A DNA stretch of 46,912 nucleotides from Pseudanabaena sp. (GCA_003249035.1 QBMK01000030.1:1-46912), one strand, 5' to 3'. Counted from the stretch's first letter, positions 33,781 to 43,920 are shown. Notes: a model not told the origin generated them from the letters alone. A program made the numbers and translations.

Positions 33781-35034
33781 ATGCTGATCAAAATGCCCAG
33801 AAATTTTTTGCCTGTAGTTTTAGCTGTGTCGATTTCTCTTAGTGCTTGTGGACAAGCTGGGAAGTCTCCCCAAGAAGGTGGTGCTGCCAGTGTCAAAATC
33901 GAAAGTCTTGTCTCTGGAACTGTCACCGATAGTTCGGACTATGTGGCAAGTTTGCAGTCTCGCAAGTCAGTTACCTTACAACCCAGAGTTGACGGTCAAA
34001 TTTTAAAGATTTTTGTCAAACCGGGCGATCGCGTCGAAGCAGGTGCGCCTCTATTGCAAATCGATCCAGCTAAACAGCAAGCAACGGTCACTAGCTTTAG
34101 CGCCTCGGTGCTATCGTCGCAAGCAGATGTAGAGAATGCTAAAGCTACGCTAATCAACCTAAAAGCGGAACGTGCTTCTAAAGAGTCAGAACTATTATTT
34201 AATCAAAAAGAATTTCAGCGCTATACAGATCTCACCAAAGAAGGGGCGACCGCCCAACAAAAGCTAGACGATACTGCTAACAAACTCAGGACTGCTCAAG
34301 CTGATATATTGGCGATCGATGCGCGGATTCGCGCTCAAGTGGCAAGTATTGACAGTGCCGAGACCAGAGTATCGAGATCGGAAGCAGACATGTTACAGCA
34401 GGAAGTTCAGCTTCAGTTCTATACGATCTCAGCCCCCTTTGCAGGCGTAGTGAGTGATATTCCTGTGAAAGTGGGTGATTTTGTTAACAATGCCACACAA
34501 TTGACTAAGGTGACTGAAAATCGTGCCTTAGAAGTACAGATCGCAGTGCCTGTTGAAAAAGCGCCACAACTTCGCATTGGCTTACCTGTAGAATTGATCG
34601 ATGGACAAGACCAAAAAATTTCGGAAGGAACCGTTTCTTTTATTGCGCCGAATATCAATGTGCAAAGTCAGTCGATCTTAGTCAAAGCGAATTTTGATAA
34701 CAGTAAAAATACTCTTCGTGCCGATCAGTTTGTCAGAGCCAGATTGATTTGGTCAAGCAAACCTGCGGTTTTAGTCCCAGTTTCAGCGATCGCGCGTGTT
34801 GGCGGTCAGAATTTTGTTTTTGTGGCAAATACCCAAACTATAAAGGACAAGCCCTCCCTCGTAGCCAAGCAACAGCTCGTAAAACTTGGAAGGATTGTTG
34901 GTAATCAACAGCAAGTATTAGAAGGGTTAAAACCTACCGACCAAATTGTCGTTGCGGGGATTTTGACACTGCGGGATGGGGTTCCGATTATGAATGCCTC
35001 CAAATCCGATCCAGAAAATCAGCCTAAAAAATAA
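33781..35034 (+). CDS. RND efflux periplasmic adaptor (AcrA/MexA type)
   Basis: 417 residues from ATG 33781. The N-terminus (FLPVVLAVSISLSACGQ) has a lipobox LSAC, so it is a probable lipoprotein anchored in the inner membrane. Then follow a lipoyl/biotinyl half-motif (KIFVKPGDRVEAGAPLLQID), a long alpha-helical hairpin (about 90-205), the second lipoyl half (ISAPFAGVVSDIPVKVGDFV) and a beta-barrel/membrane-proximal part. It couples the RND pump to an outer-membrane TolC-type channel, which is not in the window. It precedes the pump gene by 152 bp. Confidence 0.93.
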   Translation: MLIKMPRNFLPVVLAVSISLSACGQAGKSPQEGGAASVKIESLVSGTVTDSSDYVASLQSRKSVTLQPRVDGQILKIFVKPGDRVEAGAPLLQIDPAKQQATVTSFSASVLSSQADVENAKATLINLKAERASKESELLFNQKEFQRYTDLTKEGATAQQKLDDTANKLRTAQADILAIDARIRAQVASIDSAETRVSRSEADMLQQEVQLQFYTISAPFAGVVSDIPVKVGDFVNNATQLTKVTENRALEVQIAVPVEKAPQLRIGLPVELIDGQDQKISEGTVSFIAPNINVQSQSILVKANFDNSKNTLRADQFVRARLIWSSKPAVLVPVSAIARVGGQNFVFVANTQTIKDKPSLVAKQQLVKLGRIVGNQQQVLEGLKPTDQIVVAGILTLRDGVPIMNASKSDPENQPKK

Positions 35035-35109
35035 ACTGACTTTATTGCGTGTTCTTGGCTATTCGGAAGTCCCAGACAGTTAAATAAATTACCGATCGCT
35101 GATTCATCT

Positions 35110-35165
35110 AAGCCTAATTATTAAAGCCTAATTATTAAAGCCTAGCTATCAAAGCCTAGTCGTTC
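35110..35165. repeat. 14-bp tandem repeat, about four units
   Basis: Units AAGCCTAATTATTA (35110-35123, 35124-35137), AAGCCTAGCTATCA (35138-35151) and AAGCCTAGTCGTTC (35152-35165) share AAGCCTA; the first two are identical. It sits between the adaptor and pump genes, 21 bp before the pump start. A 14-bp period equals two 7-mers, as in cyanobacterial short tandem repeats. Confidence 0.8.
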
Positions 35166-35186
35166 ACTCCCAAAAAACTAGCTCCC

Positions 35187-38100
35187 ATGATTTTATCTAT
35201 TGCTGACTTTTTTATCAGGCGACCTGTGTTTGCAACAGTTTGCTCAATTATTGTGACTTTGGTTGGTGCAACCTGTATCTTTATTCTGCCGATTGCCCAA
35301 TACCCTGAGATTGTGCCACCTCAGGTGAATGTTGTCTCCAACTATACGGGTGCAGATGCCCTGACCGTAGAGACAACCGTCACCACAATCTTAGAGCGCG
35401 AATTGAACGGCATTGAAGCTGCAAAATATATCACCTCTAGCAGTTCCAATGATGGCACGAGTAATATAAGTGTCACTTTCAATCTAGGACGCAATCAAGA
35501 TCTGGCTGCCGTAGATGTGCAAAATCGGGTGTCTTCTGTCCTTTCGCAATTGCCCCCTGAAGTGCAACAAACTGGGGTCAGAGTCAGAAAGCAAAGTACG
35601 GGCTTTTTACTAGCGATCGGAGTTTATTCAGACAAAGATGAGAATGGAAAACTCAAATACGATAATATCTATCTCAGCAACTACGCCGATCTCTACATCA
35701 CGGACGTAATCAAGCGTGCCAAAGGTGTCAGCGATGTCACAATCTTTGGCGAACGCAAATATGCTATGCGGTTGTGGCTTGACCCAAACCGTTTAGCTGC
35801 CCGCAAACTCACAGCGCAAGATGTTGCTACTGCTCTACAGCAACAAAATCTTCAGGTGGGAGCAGGACAAATTGGACAGCAACCTGCACCCGCAGATCAA
35901 GCCTATCAACTTTCAATTTTGGCGCAAGGCCGCCTCAAGGAAGCCAATGAATTTGAGGACATCGTGATCAAGACATTTGACGACGGTTCGTTGATTAGGG
36001 TGCGAGATATTGGCAGAGCTGAGCTTGGAGCAGAAAATTATGGCACGGTACTAAGGTTTAATGGAATTCAGGGCGTGGGTTTGGGTGTGAGCCAGCTACC
36101 CGATGCTAATGCATTGGATGTGGCACATGCTGTCAAAAAGGAAATGGAAGAATTATCACTGAGCTTCCCACCGGGTTTACACTATCAAGTTGCCTATGAC
36201 ACGACGCTATTTGTGGAAGCAGGAGCAGAAGAAGTAATTGTCTCACTATTTTTGTCCGTAGGCTTGGTGGTGGTGATCATCTTCCTGTTTTTGCAGAATT
36301 GGCGAGCCACGTTGATTCCAGCCTTGGCAATTCCCGTGGCGTTGATCGGTACTTTTATCTTTGTAAAGCTACTGAACTTTAACATCAACACTCTTACCCT
36401 GTTTGGTCTGACCTTAGCCACAGGATTAGTGGTAGATGATGCGATCGTGGTGGTCGAAGATATAACTAGGCGGATTCAAGATGATGGGATGAACCCAATT
36501 GCAGCCGCAATCAAATCGATGAATGAGTTACTTAGCGCTGTAATTGCCAGTTCTCTGGTTTTAATTGCGGTGTTTATTCCAGTTGCCTTTTTCCCAGGAA
36601 CAACGGGTCAGCTTTATAAGCAATTTGCTTTGACGATCGCATTTTCAATTACTGTTTCCACCTTTAATGCGATTACGTTTACACCAATGCTTTCAGCACA
36701 ACTTTTGAGAAGGGGGCAAGTACCGAATAACTGGTTTTTTAATGGGATTAACTGGGTGATTGACAATACCAGATCCAACTATGATTGGGCGGTAAGAAAA
36801 GTCACGCATCTAAAGGGAGTGGTACTGGTTTTATTTGTAGTAGGTTTATTCCTTACCTACATTGCTAATAGCACTATTCCTACAGGTTTCTTGCCCGAAG
36901 AAGACCAAGGTTACTTTATTACGATTGTGCAGGCTCCCGATGGTGTTTCGATTAACTACACCGAGAAAATCTTAGAGCAAGTTGAAGCGATCGTTCAAAC
37001 TGAACCTAGTGTGCAAGATATCTTTGCGATCGGTGGATTTAGCTTTAGTGGTAATACACCCAATAACGGGATTATTTTTACAACACTCAAGCCTTGGGGA
37101 GAACGCAAGAGTGCAGATCAATCGGCAGCAGGAATCATGGCTAGACTCAGACCCCAGTTTAGAGCGATTAAGGAAGGTTTTGTGATTCCATTCCCACCAC
37201 CAGCAATTCAGGGGATTGGAAGTACTGGAGGATTTCAATATCAGTTACAGGATAAAAACAACCAAGACTTTAGGGTGTTGGAGCAAACCATGGGACAGTT
37301 GCTGGCTCGAGCCAGTACCTACCCCGATCCCCAGCAGCAGCCAAAAATTGTAGGTGTTCGTCCCAGCTTTAATGGCAACACTCCGCAACTGAGCGTGGAA
37401 GTCGATCGCGAAAAAGCCAATGCCCTACAAATCTCCCCACAGGACATCTTTAGTACGCTGCAAGCCTTTTTGGGTTCAAGGTATGTAAACGACTTTAATG
37501 CTTTTGGACGCAGCTATCGGGTTTACATTCAAGCCGATCAACAGTTCCGTTCAAACCCCGAAGATATTAGTAGGCTGTACGTGCGATCGCGAACTGGACA
37601 AATGATTTCGATGGGAAATCTAATCAAGGTCACACCGATCATCGCGCCCTCAATTATTAATCACTTCAACCTCTTTCGTTCGATTGAAATTACGGGTAAC
37701 CCCGCTCCGGGAGTTAGCTCTGGTGAAGCAATTGGAATTATGGAAAAGCTGTCTAAGGAATTACCGCGCAGCTTTAGCCATGAGTGGTCTGGGCTCTCTT
37801 TAGAAGAGCGAAGCTCGGGTGCTGCTGCTCTTGTGATTTTTAGTTTAGGGATTGTGATGGTGTTTCTGGTGATGGCTGCCCAGTATGAAAACTATATCGA
37901 TCCGCTAATTATTATGTTGACAGTGCCATTAGCGATCTTGGGCGCACTCTTGGCGATTAAACTGCGGAACTTCTCGAACGATGTCTATACCCAAATTGGA
38001 TTTGTGATGTTGATCGGCATGGCAAGTAAAAATGCGATTCTCATTGTAGAGTTTGCGAACCAATTACGTGAAAAAGGAGCAAGTATCACACAGGCTGTGG

Positions 38101-38546
38101 TGGCTGCGAGTGGAGAACGTCTCCGCCCGATCTTGATGACCGCTTTGTCAACAATTATTGGCGCTTTCCCCTTAGCGATCGCCTCAGGGGCAGGTGCGGC
38201 TTCGCGGCAGTCTTTAGGAACTACGATTATCGGCGGCATGATTGTGGCAACCGTGTTGAGTCTGTTTGTTGTCCCCGTGTTGTATATCACAATCAAAACC
38301 ATTGAAGATCGCTTCAAACGTGGGCTTTATACTCCACAACCCGCATTGGTTGGTGACGGTGGCGAAGTAAATGCTGAGGTAAATCCAAATATCAATCTGA
38401 ATGGAGAATCGCATCCTGAGTCTGAGGAGAATAGCGATCGCAAAGCGCTCAGATCTTCTCAAGAATCCGACCTAGATCGTGACAACAACGATCCTAGTGA
38501 GGATTTAGACGTTCCTCCTAAGCAAGAGAGAGGGAAAGATGATTAA
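35187..38546 (+). CDS. RND efflux pump (HAE1/AcrB family)
   Basis: 1119 residues. Proton-driven inner-membrane pump for drugs, detergents or bile-like compounds. Features: N-terminal helix with FFIRRPVFATVCSIIVT, PEIVPPQVNV porter strands, the TM4 proton-relay motif GLVVDDAIVVVEDI (about residue 413-427), and the second repeat with GMASKNAILIVEFANQLREKG. Twelve TM helices and two large periplasmic loops are apparent. The C-terminal tail of about 80 residues is acidic and Ser/Glu/Asp-rich, longer than usual for AcrB. Pairs with the adaptor upstream; an outer-membrane partner must be elsewhere. Confidence 0.96.
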   Translation: MILSIADFFIRRPVFATVCSIIVTLVGATCIFILPIAQYPEIVPPQVNVVSNYTGADALTVETTVTTILERELNGIEAAKYITSSSSNDGTSNISVTFNLGRNQDLAAVDVQNRVSSVLSQLPPEVQQTGVRVRKQSTGFLLAIGVYSDKDENGKLKYDNIYLSNYADLYITDVIKRAKGVSDVTIFGERKYAMRLWLDPNRLAARKLTAQDVATALQQQNLQVGAGQIGQQPAPADQAYQLSILAQGRLKEANEFEDIVIKTFDDGSLIRVRDIGRAELGAENYGTVLRFNGIQGVGLGVSQLPDANALDVAHAVKKEMEELSLSFPPGLHYQVAYDTTLFVEAGAEEVIVSLFLSVGLVVVIIFLFLQNWRATLIPALAIPVALIGTFIFVKLLNFNINTLTLFGLTLATGLVVDDAIVVVEDITRRIQDDGMNPIAAAIKSMNELLSAVIASSLVLIAVFIPVAFFPGTTGQLYKQFALTIAFSITVSTFNAITFTPMLSAQLLRRGQVPNNWFFNGINWVIDNTRSNYDWAVRKVTHLKGVVLVLFVVGLFLTYIANSTIPTGFLPEEDQGYFITIVQAPDGVSINYTEKILEQVEAIVQTEPSVQDIFAIGGFSFSGNTPNNGIIFTTLKPWGERKSADQSAAGIMARLRPQFRAIKEGFVIPFPPPAIQGIGSTGGFQYQLQDKNNQDFRVLEQTMGQLLARASTYPDPQQQPKIVGVRPSFNGNTPQLSVEVDREKANALQISPQDIFSTLQAFLGSRYVNDFNAFGRSYRVYIQADQQFRSNPEDISRLYVRSRTGQMISMGNLIKVTPIIAPSIINHFNLFRSIEITGNPAPGVSSGEAIGIMEKLSKELPRSFSHEWSGLSLEERSSGAAALVIFSLGIVMVFLVMAAQYENYIDPLIIMLTVPLAILGALLAIKLRNFSNDVYTQIGFVMLIGMASKNAILIVEFANQLREKGASITQAVVAASGERLRPILMTALSTIIGAFPLAIASGAGAASRQSLGTTIIGGMIVATVLSLFVVPVLYITIKTIEDRFKRGLYTPQPALVGDGGEVNAEVNPNINLNGESHPESEENSDRKALRSSQESDLDRDNNDPSEDLDVPPKQERGKDD

Positions 38547-38786
38547 TTTATCGTCATGTCCCGATCAATCAACTTCGGGTATGGCGACGATTCGCGTAAA
38601 ACTTTATCGCGAGATGGTTGAGATGAAGATACAGTAATGTTTGCAGAGACTAGCTTTTTACAGCCTTGATTGACTATTTTAGAACGTAAGAATACAGTTT
38701 CGAGTTACGCTAAAGCTAGAGAAAAAGGCTTCATGATAAAAAATATATGAATTGTTGTCATTTTGAAACACTACCAATTAAGTCTC

Positions 38787-38999
38787 ATGAATCTTCAACC
38801 TAAATCTTGGATACTTTTAGCAGCAATCATCTTGGTATGCATGGGGCTAGGACTCTACTTTTATACAACTACGCAGACGAATCGTAGAAAGTTGGAAATG
38901 AATAAATGCCGTAATGAATTGATGGAGATGAAGAAAAACTCTCAATATAGTCAAAAAGAAATCGAGCTTGTCTGTAAGCAACGTGTTTACGGGGGATGA
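38787..38999 (+). CDS. Small single-pass membrane protein
   Basis: About 70 residues from ATG 38787 (a TTG at 38763 would add 8). One transmembrane helix (WILLAAIILVCMGLGLYFY) is followed by a charged, basic tail with two cysteines (MNKCRNELMEMKK, ELVCKQ). No family is recognised. It could be a stand-alone regulator or a small exported protein. Convergent with the minus-strand cluster. Support is moderate: it has a sensible topology, but homologues are unknown. Confidence 0.5.
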   Translation: MNLQPKSWILLAAIILVCMGLGLYFYTTTQTNRRKLEMNKCRNELMEMKKNSQYSQKEIELVCKQRVYGG

Positions 39000-39237
39000 T
39001 TACAGAGTAGATACAGGACTGTAAGATAGTTTTTAAACCTATACATAAAGAGGATTTCAAGAATATTTTTTTAGTTTATTAATGAGGTTATCGCATTAAG
39101 ATTCTGTTAACTTTTGAATTTGAGAGGCTAACAGAATCATTGAGATCGCAAAAAATAGGAAGTCTTAATCCAAACCTCACAACGCAGAGACAATTTGTCG
39201 ATAAACCCGATGAGGGGTTAACATTTGCCAAGAAAAA

Positions 39238-40626
39238 CTATAGCTTCCTTAATTTGGTAGTGTAGCTGAGAGGTATCTCACCTTCGCGATCATCCAGCCA
39301 TTCTGGTCGATTTTGGTTGCTTAGAGAAATTGTCATTGCCTCACCATCGGCGGAAGGTTGATAGACGTAGCGAAGATTTTTGCAAATTACAGAAGAATCT
39401 ATTCCTGATAAGGTCTGAGGAAATTTACCCGATTGAGATGCGACCTCGCGTAATCTTAGGATTTTCTGCGTTAATTCCATATCGATTTGCCGCTTAGTTA
39501 ATTTGTATCCTTGCAAGCCAGAGGGGGGTGATCCGACAAAGCCTAGGATATTCCATGAAGAAAGTTGAGGCAAATCCTCATAAGAAATTGAAATACAAGG
39601 ATCTTGATTAAAGCTCAGATCAAGATTTCGCATTGCTACTTGCCAAGTATCTACAGCAGAAAGTGTAAAATATGGTTGAACAAAAGGATGTAAAAAACGG
39701 TTAAAGAGAGAAGAAGACTGTTCATCCTGCTCTGAGCCTCCCTTCCTTAAGGGGAAATTTCGTCTGATTCCATATTGCTTAAAGATATCAAATTTTAAGG
39801 CAGTTAAAAACAACTTACTTTGGTCAAAAGAGATTAATCTTTTTTGCCAGACGGGAGAAGCAAGGTCAAGTTTGCGTAGCCCACGAACCTGAACCCCATC
39901 GGTAATATTTGCAACCAATTGAGAGAGAAGACTAGGGCGTTCTTTCATGGATTGATTGAGTCTCCAAGAAAATTCTAAAGAGTCGATCGCAGTTTGGGAA
40001 TTTCCAAGGCGAGAATTGTTAATAGCATCAGCTATTAAGAGGCGATGTAAATCAGCTACTCCGAGAAAACTCTCTGTAGCCATAGATGATTTGCCGAGTT
40101 CCATATTTATGTCAAGTGTCTCCCAGCGTGGAATGTCACTTTTTATTATGTGGGCACGAATCACCGCTAAATCCGCTGAATGGGTCGAAAGATATTGTTG
40201 TAAGGGTTTAGAAGGTACTGAAGAAGTGGAGTCTTCTAAATATCTCAATAGATCGGCTCTGATTTGATTAAATTCTTTTTGAGATGCTTCGGTTGGAACA
40301 TAGAGATCGTCATTACGATTTCGAGCTTTGACTAGCAAATTGATACCCAGCTTAGCACTTAGCTCCTCTAATTTTAGTGCAGAAGCATTGGTCTCAATTT
40401 TTGGGAACTTATGAACCAGCTCAGCTTTTGCTATCAAGACTGGTTGCTCTAGCTGGAATGCAGCAAAGTTACCAATAACAATCCATAGCACCAAAAAGCT
40501 AACACTGATAATATTAAACCAATGTAAGATAAAGCGAAATCTGTTTCTTTTGTCTTTGTGTAGTTTAGGAGAAGGACTATCAATATTGGCAAGTTTATTA
40601 GGCATATGTTTCTTAACTTTATTCAA
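39238..40626 (-). CDS. Membrane-anchored protein of unknown function
   Basis: 462 residues. A basic N-terminal tail is followed by one transmembrane helix (about residues 33-57, LHWFNIISVSFLVLWIVIGN). The rest (58-462) lies probably outside the membrane on the periplasmic side and has no recognised motif. Three cysteines are spread out. It is the last gene of a same-strand run after the cyclase-NACHT gene and its C-terminal partner, 54 bp from the latter. Its role in that run is unknown. Confidence 0.75.
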   Translation of the reverse strand: MNKVKKHMPNKLANIDSPSPKLHKDKRNRFRFILHWFNIISVSFLVLWIVIGNFAAFQLEQPVLIAKAELVHKFPKIETNASALKLEELSAKLGINLLVKARNRNDDLYVPTEASQKEFNQIRADLLRYLEDSTSSVPSKPLQQYLSTHSADLAVIRAHIIKSDIPRWETLDINMELGKSSMATESFLGVADLHRLLIADAINNSRLGNSQTAIDSLEFSWRLNQSMKERPSLLSQLVANITDGVQVRGLRKLDLASPVWQKRLISFDQSKLFLTALKFDIFKQYGIRRNFPLRKGGSEQDEQSSSLFNRFLHPFVQPYFTLSAVDTWQVAMRNLDLSFNQDPCISISYEDLPQLSSWNILGFVGSPPSGLQGYKLTKRQIDMELTQKILRLREVASQSGKFPQTLSGIDSSVICKNLRYVYQPSADGEAMTISLSNQNRPEWLDDREGEIPLSYTTKLRKL

Positions 40627-40679
40627 TCAAAGCTTTAACTTCAAAATTTAAATATGCGAACGACAGTATCTCTATAGAA

Positions 40680-41450
40680 CTAATTAGGAGCAAGGATTTT
40701 GGGTCGAGATATCGTTGGCAATGGTTTTCCTTCTTCTACTAGTTTCCGCATTTCTTCACAATCTGTATTTGGTGCAAAGGTAGCAGTCCGAACAACACCT
40801 TTTCTTGTCTCAGATGTAGTGCCGATCGTACATTCAGTAGGAATGCCGTTACTGCCAAGCCAAGATTGCCATCCGTTCCAAGCGATCGCTAAACTAATCA
40901 AAATAAGAACAGTTGATATTAAGCTCTTTCCTTTTTTGAATGTAGTTTCGCTCGATTGATTTTGATGACTAATACTGTAACCAATGGGAAGAGATGCAAA
41001 ATGCTCTAACAAACTCCTATGAACAAATATGTATCCACCACCAATTCTTTGGAGAAGAACACTATTTACAGAATAGTTTAAAAACTTAGCATAGTTCCAA
41101 GGACTCCAGCTGCCAACAAAAAGAACTAACCTTAGAACTAAATGTTTTAAGGCGGCTTCTAATGCAAATAAACCAAGCAATAGTCCCAAAAACATTCCTA
41201 TTGAGCTTGGTAAACCAAATAGAGAAAATATAACTGAAAGGAAAAATGAACCAATAACAGCCAAGATCAAACCGTTAGAGAGCGACTGTCTTATCCCCTG
41301 ATTGGGAAATGTACTTCGCTCGATCTCTGACCCAGCAAGTCCTGCAAGTGACCCGCTAATTAAAGCTCCAATTAGCTGACCAATAAGTCCGCAGACTAAT
41401 AAATTAATTAGCATTAAGAATAATAAGGAGAGAATATGGGATAAAGTCAT
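40680..41450 (-). CDS. Separate ORF resembling the C-terminal part of cyanobacterial NACHT membrane proteins
   Basis: 256 residues. The first 100 residues hold four hydrophobic helices with small residues. Then comes ALKHLVLRLVLFVG, SPWNYAKFLNYSV, LLQRIGGGYIFVHRSLLEHF, which resembles the end of large cyanobacterial NACHT-TM proteins (pattern LRxxL...PWNYxxFLxY...LLQ+xGGGYxFxHRxLLEHFA). A short anchor (SLISTVLILISLAIAWNG) and a tail follow. In such proteins this module follows the helices in the same chain; here it starts 65 bp after the upstream gene's stop and in another frame. Whether both products form one complex is inference. Confidence 0.75.
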   Translation of the reverse strand: MTLSHILSLLFLMLINLLVCGLIGQLIGALISGSLAGLAGSEIERSTFPNQGIRQSLSNGLILAVIGSFFLSVIFSLFGLPSSIGMFLGLLLGLFALEAALKHLVLRLVLFVGSWSPWNYAKFLNYSVNSVLLQRIGGGYIFVHRSLLEHFASLPIGYSISHQNQSSETTFKKGKSLISTVLILISLAIAWNGWQSWLGSNGIPTECTIGTTSETRKGVVRTATFAPNTDCEEMRKLVEEGKPLPTISRPKILAPN

Positions 41451-41515
41451 ATTTATATTGGGTAGGTAGTTTGATTATAAATAAGGATTGAAACTTTTAA
41501 ATTAAATAATGGAGG

Positions 41516-43750
41516 CTAATTCATCACACTAGTTAAACTTAGAAATACCGAAATATCAATTAACGTTATAAGTACTCCAGCAATTAATCCAAATGCTAGT
41601 CCAAGACCTCTCCCAGTAACCAAATTTTCTTTAAAAGATTTCCAAGACCATTTTAATATTTCAGTTGGTATAATTGGTCTTTCTAGTATGTCAAAAACCA
41701 TGAAACTAATTAGAAAGCCCAATAGAAAAAACAAGAATATCCAGAGTGGACTGCTTATTATATGAGCGATTCCTAGTCCACAAACTATGAGTGAGCAAGC
41801 CAAAGAGCGGATAAGAATGTCGATTTTACTAATTTTTTTGTCATTGAATCTAATAGTAAATCCCCACAATATCGCAATAACAAATCCAATTAGAAGAGAA
41901 CCAGAATGGACTCCAAAATATAATCGCTCTTTATCTGTAAGTATAAACATTGCAGCAACTGGGGGAAGTTCACCCCCAAGGCTCCTATAAATTTTATCTG
42001 CTTCAGCTAGAATATTTGATGTTGTTAGTTGAATTAATATTCCGATAGAGCTAGGCAAAACAATCAGGGAAATAATCGGAGCTATAATGATCGCTGTTAA
42101 GGCAGCATAAATTGCTCTGGCATTTCCAGTTAACCAACTCGGCTGGATTCTCTCAATCAAAAACACAGTTTGCGACTCATTCTTTAACTGCCTAGCCAGA
42201 AACCCCAACCACCGCTTCACCTTACTTGGTGAATAACTCTTGTCAGGTCGCCGCCTCAGCATACGGTCGATATAAGTATCAAATAAATGCTGCACATGAT
42301 TTTCAGAGAGACTCATCTTAATCAAATCTGTCACCGACATACCGCGATAAGCGATCGCCATAATATTTGCCATCAAAGGAGTCTTCGCCAATTCCAATAA
42401 CTTCTCATCCGTGGTCAGCATTTCCCGTACACCCTCCAACTCAGCACCAAGGCGATCGAAGTATTCAAATACCTGCACTTCCTCTAAGGGCTGAATGAAA
42501 ATCGCACCTTGAAACTGCAATCGTTGCGCCAGAGACTCGTAGTCCTTCATCCGGCTGCAAACCACGATTTCCGTCTGTCCATATTCACTATGAAAGCGAT
42601 TGATTGCCTCCACACAGGCATTGCGGCGTTCTACTCTCACCTCATCCAAACCATCCAACATCGGTAGGATCTGCTGTTCGATCACCCATGCTTTCCCAAT
42701 CTTTTTCGGCACTTGGTATTTCGTGTTCAGTTCCAACACCATCCAGTCCGCTAAACTTTGCTTTTCTTGCCATGACGAAAGGTTAAACACAATCGGCATC
42801 GGCAGTTCAATATCGCGCTCAGCTCGGACAATCAATTCTCGCGTCAATTCCAACAGCGTCGTCGTTTTCCCAGCACCAGGATCGCCTAAAATCAAAAGGG
42901 TGCGACCAGTGCCGAGACGATCGAATTGATTAATTGCTTTAGTCCCTGTTGGCAAAGGTTTCCTTGCTTCATCAGATGTCGCCCATTCCATTTGCCACGG
43001 ATGCGCGATCGCATCGAGCCTTGTTTGTAGACCTAATTCGATCAGTGCCTTATCATGAATTGATGTCTCTAAAACACCCTCAACCCAAAAGTTTCGCACT
43101 TTATTTAGCATGATTTGGCGATCGCGATAGCCTTGTTGAGTTAGCTGTCGGGATGATTTGGGAGATTTAGCAGCTATATCTTGGCGATCGCTATGCAATG
43201 AAGGATCTAAAAAAGGAATTAAAACGTTATAAGCGGGAATTTGTTCTTGAATATTTTTTAGTTCTAATTCACCCAGATAAGTAACATCTAGCTCTAGGCG
43301 ATTCTTAACAACATCATAGACAGTTTGAGAAATGCAAATACCGCCAACCTCAGCTTTTGCCTGAAGCCGCGCCGCGATGTTTACTCCATTACCCATTACA
43401 TCGGTTTCATTAAAGAACACATCACCCAAATGAATACCAATACGATGTGCGAGGACATCATTTTTAGGCAAAATATTCGCAGACTTCGCAAACTCAGTTT
43501 GCATCTCGCGAGTACAATCAACGGCTTGGACAGCACTAACAAAATACATGAGCAAACCGTCCCCAGTAGTTTTTAATACCTTGCCAGCAAACTTTTGGCA
43601 GAGGTCAGTCATAAACTGAAAGTCTCGCTCTACTAAGCTCAACGTATGTTCTTCGTCTCGCCCCATACGAGCACTAAATCCAACGATGTCGCTAAACGCG
43701 ATCGCTGCTAGAGTTTGCTGCCCTTTTGAATGGGAAAGTGGTGTATCCAT
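41516..43750 (-). CDS. Class III nucleotide cyclase-NACHT NTPase membrane protein
   Basis: 744 residues. Residues 10-180 form a class III adenylate/guanylate cyclase domain: IAFSDIVGFSARM with metal-binding D21, TTGDGLLMYF with D64, and GNGVNIAARL with the transition-state N124 and R128. Residues 280-470 are a NACHT NTPase: Walker A GDPGAGKTT (289-297), Walker B LPMLDGLDE (about 363-370), and a downstream arginine finger region (SRMKD). From about residue 545, four to five transmembrane helices follow, and the C-terminus stops in one (ISVFLSLTSVMN). The key residues for both activities are present. It may sense a signal and make cAMP or cGMP. The C-terminal winding module seems to be in the next gene. 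Confidence 0.9.
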   Translation of the reverse strand: MDTPLSHSKGQQTLAAIAFSDIVGFSARMGRDEEHTLSLVERDFQFMTDLCQKFAGKVLKTTGDGLLMYFVSAVQAVDCTREMQTEFAKSANILPKNDVLAHRIGIHLGDVFFNETDVMGNGVNIAARLQAKAEVGGICISQTVYDVVKNRLELDVTYLGELELKNIQEQIPAYNVLIPFLDPSLHSDRQDIAAKSPKSSRQLTQQGYRDRQIMLNKVRNFWVEGVLETSIHDKALIELGLQTRLDAIAHPWQMEWATSDEARKPLPTGTKAINQFDRLGTGRTLLILGDPGAGKTTTLLELTRELIVRAERDIELPMPIVFNLSSWQEKQSLADWMVLELNTKYQVPKKIGKAWVIEQQILPMLDGLDEVRVERRNACVEAINRFHSEYGQTEIVVCSRMKDYESLAQRLQFQGAIFIQPLEEVQVFEYFDRLGAELEGVREMLTTDEKLLELAKTPLMANIMAIAYRGMSVTDLIKMSLSENHVQHLFDTYIDRMLRRRPDKSYSPSKVKRWLGFLARQLKNESQTVFLIERIQPSWLTGNARAIYAALTAIIIAPIISLIVLPSSIGILIQLTTSNILAEADKIYRSLGGELPPVAAMFILTDKERLYFGVHSGSLLIGFVIAILWGFTIRFNDKKISKIDILIRSLACSLIVCGLGIAHIISSPLWIFLFFLLGFLISFMVFDILERPIIPTEILKWSWKSFKENLVTGRGLGLAFGLIAGVLITLIDISVFLSLTSVMN

Positions 43751-43920
43751 AGCGCTTGGTGATTTGTACTTATGTCAAAGTATCATGTCTTTCTTGTCGT
43801 TGTATGATGAGAGATATCACTTAAAAATGAGATCCTTATCACAATGTGGAAAACCTAATGTGCCCGAAAACAGTCCTTGAGAGCGACCTTGCAGTTTTTT
43901 AATGTATTTTGTAGCTATGT
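43751..43920. other. Gap between TPR-CHAT and cyclase-NACHT genes
   Basis: 170 bp without an ORF. A TGTGGAAAA 9-mer (reverse of TTTTCCACA) lies at about 43849-43857, a single DnaA-box-like match that is not clustered. No terminator hairpin is obvious, so the genes on either side could be co-transcribed. Confidence 0.35.

Noticed and set aside
43849-43857. Single inverted TTTTCCACA site as origin signal
   Set aside because: One isolated 9-mer is expected by chance and is not in a cluster.
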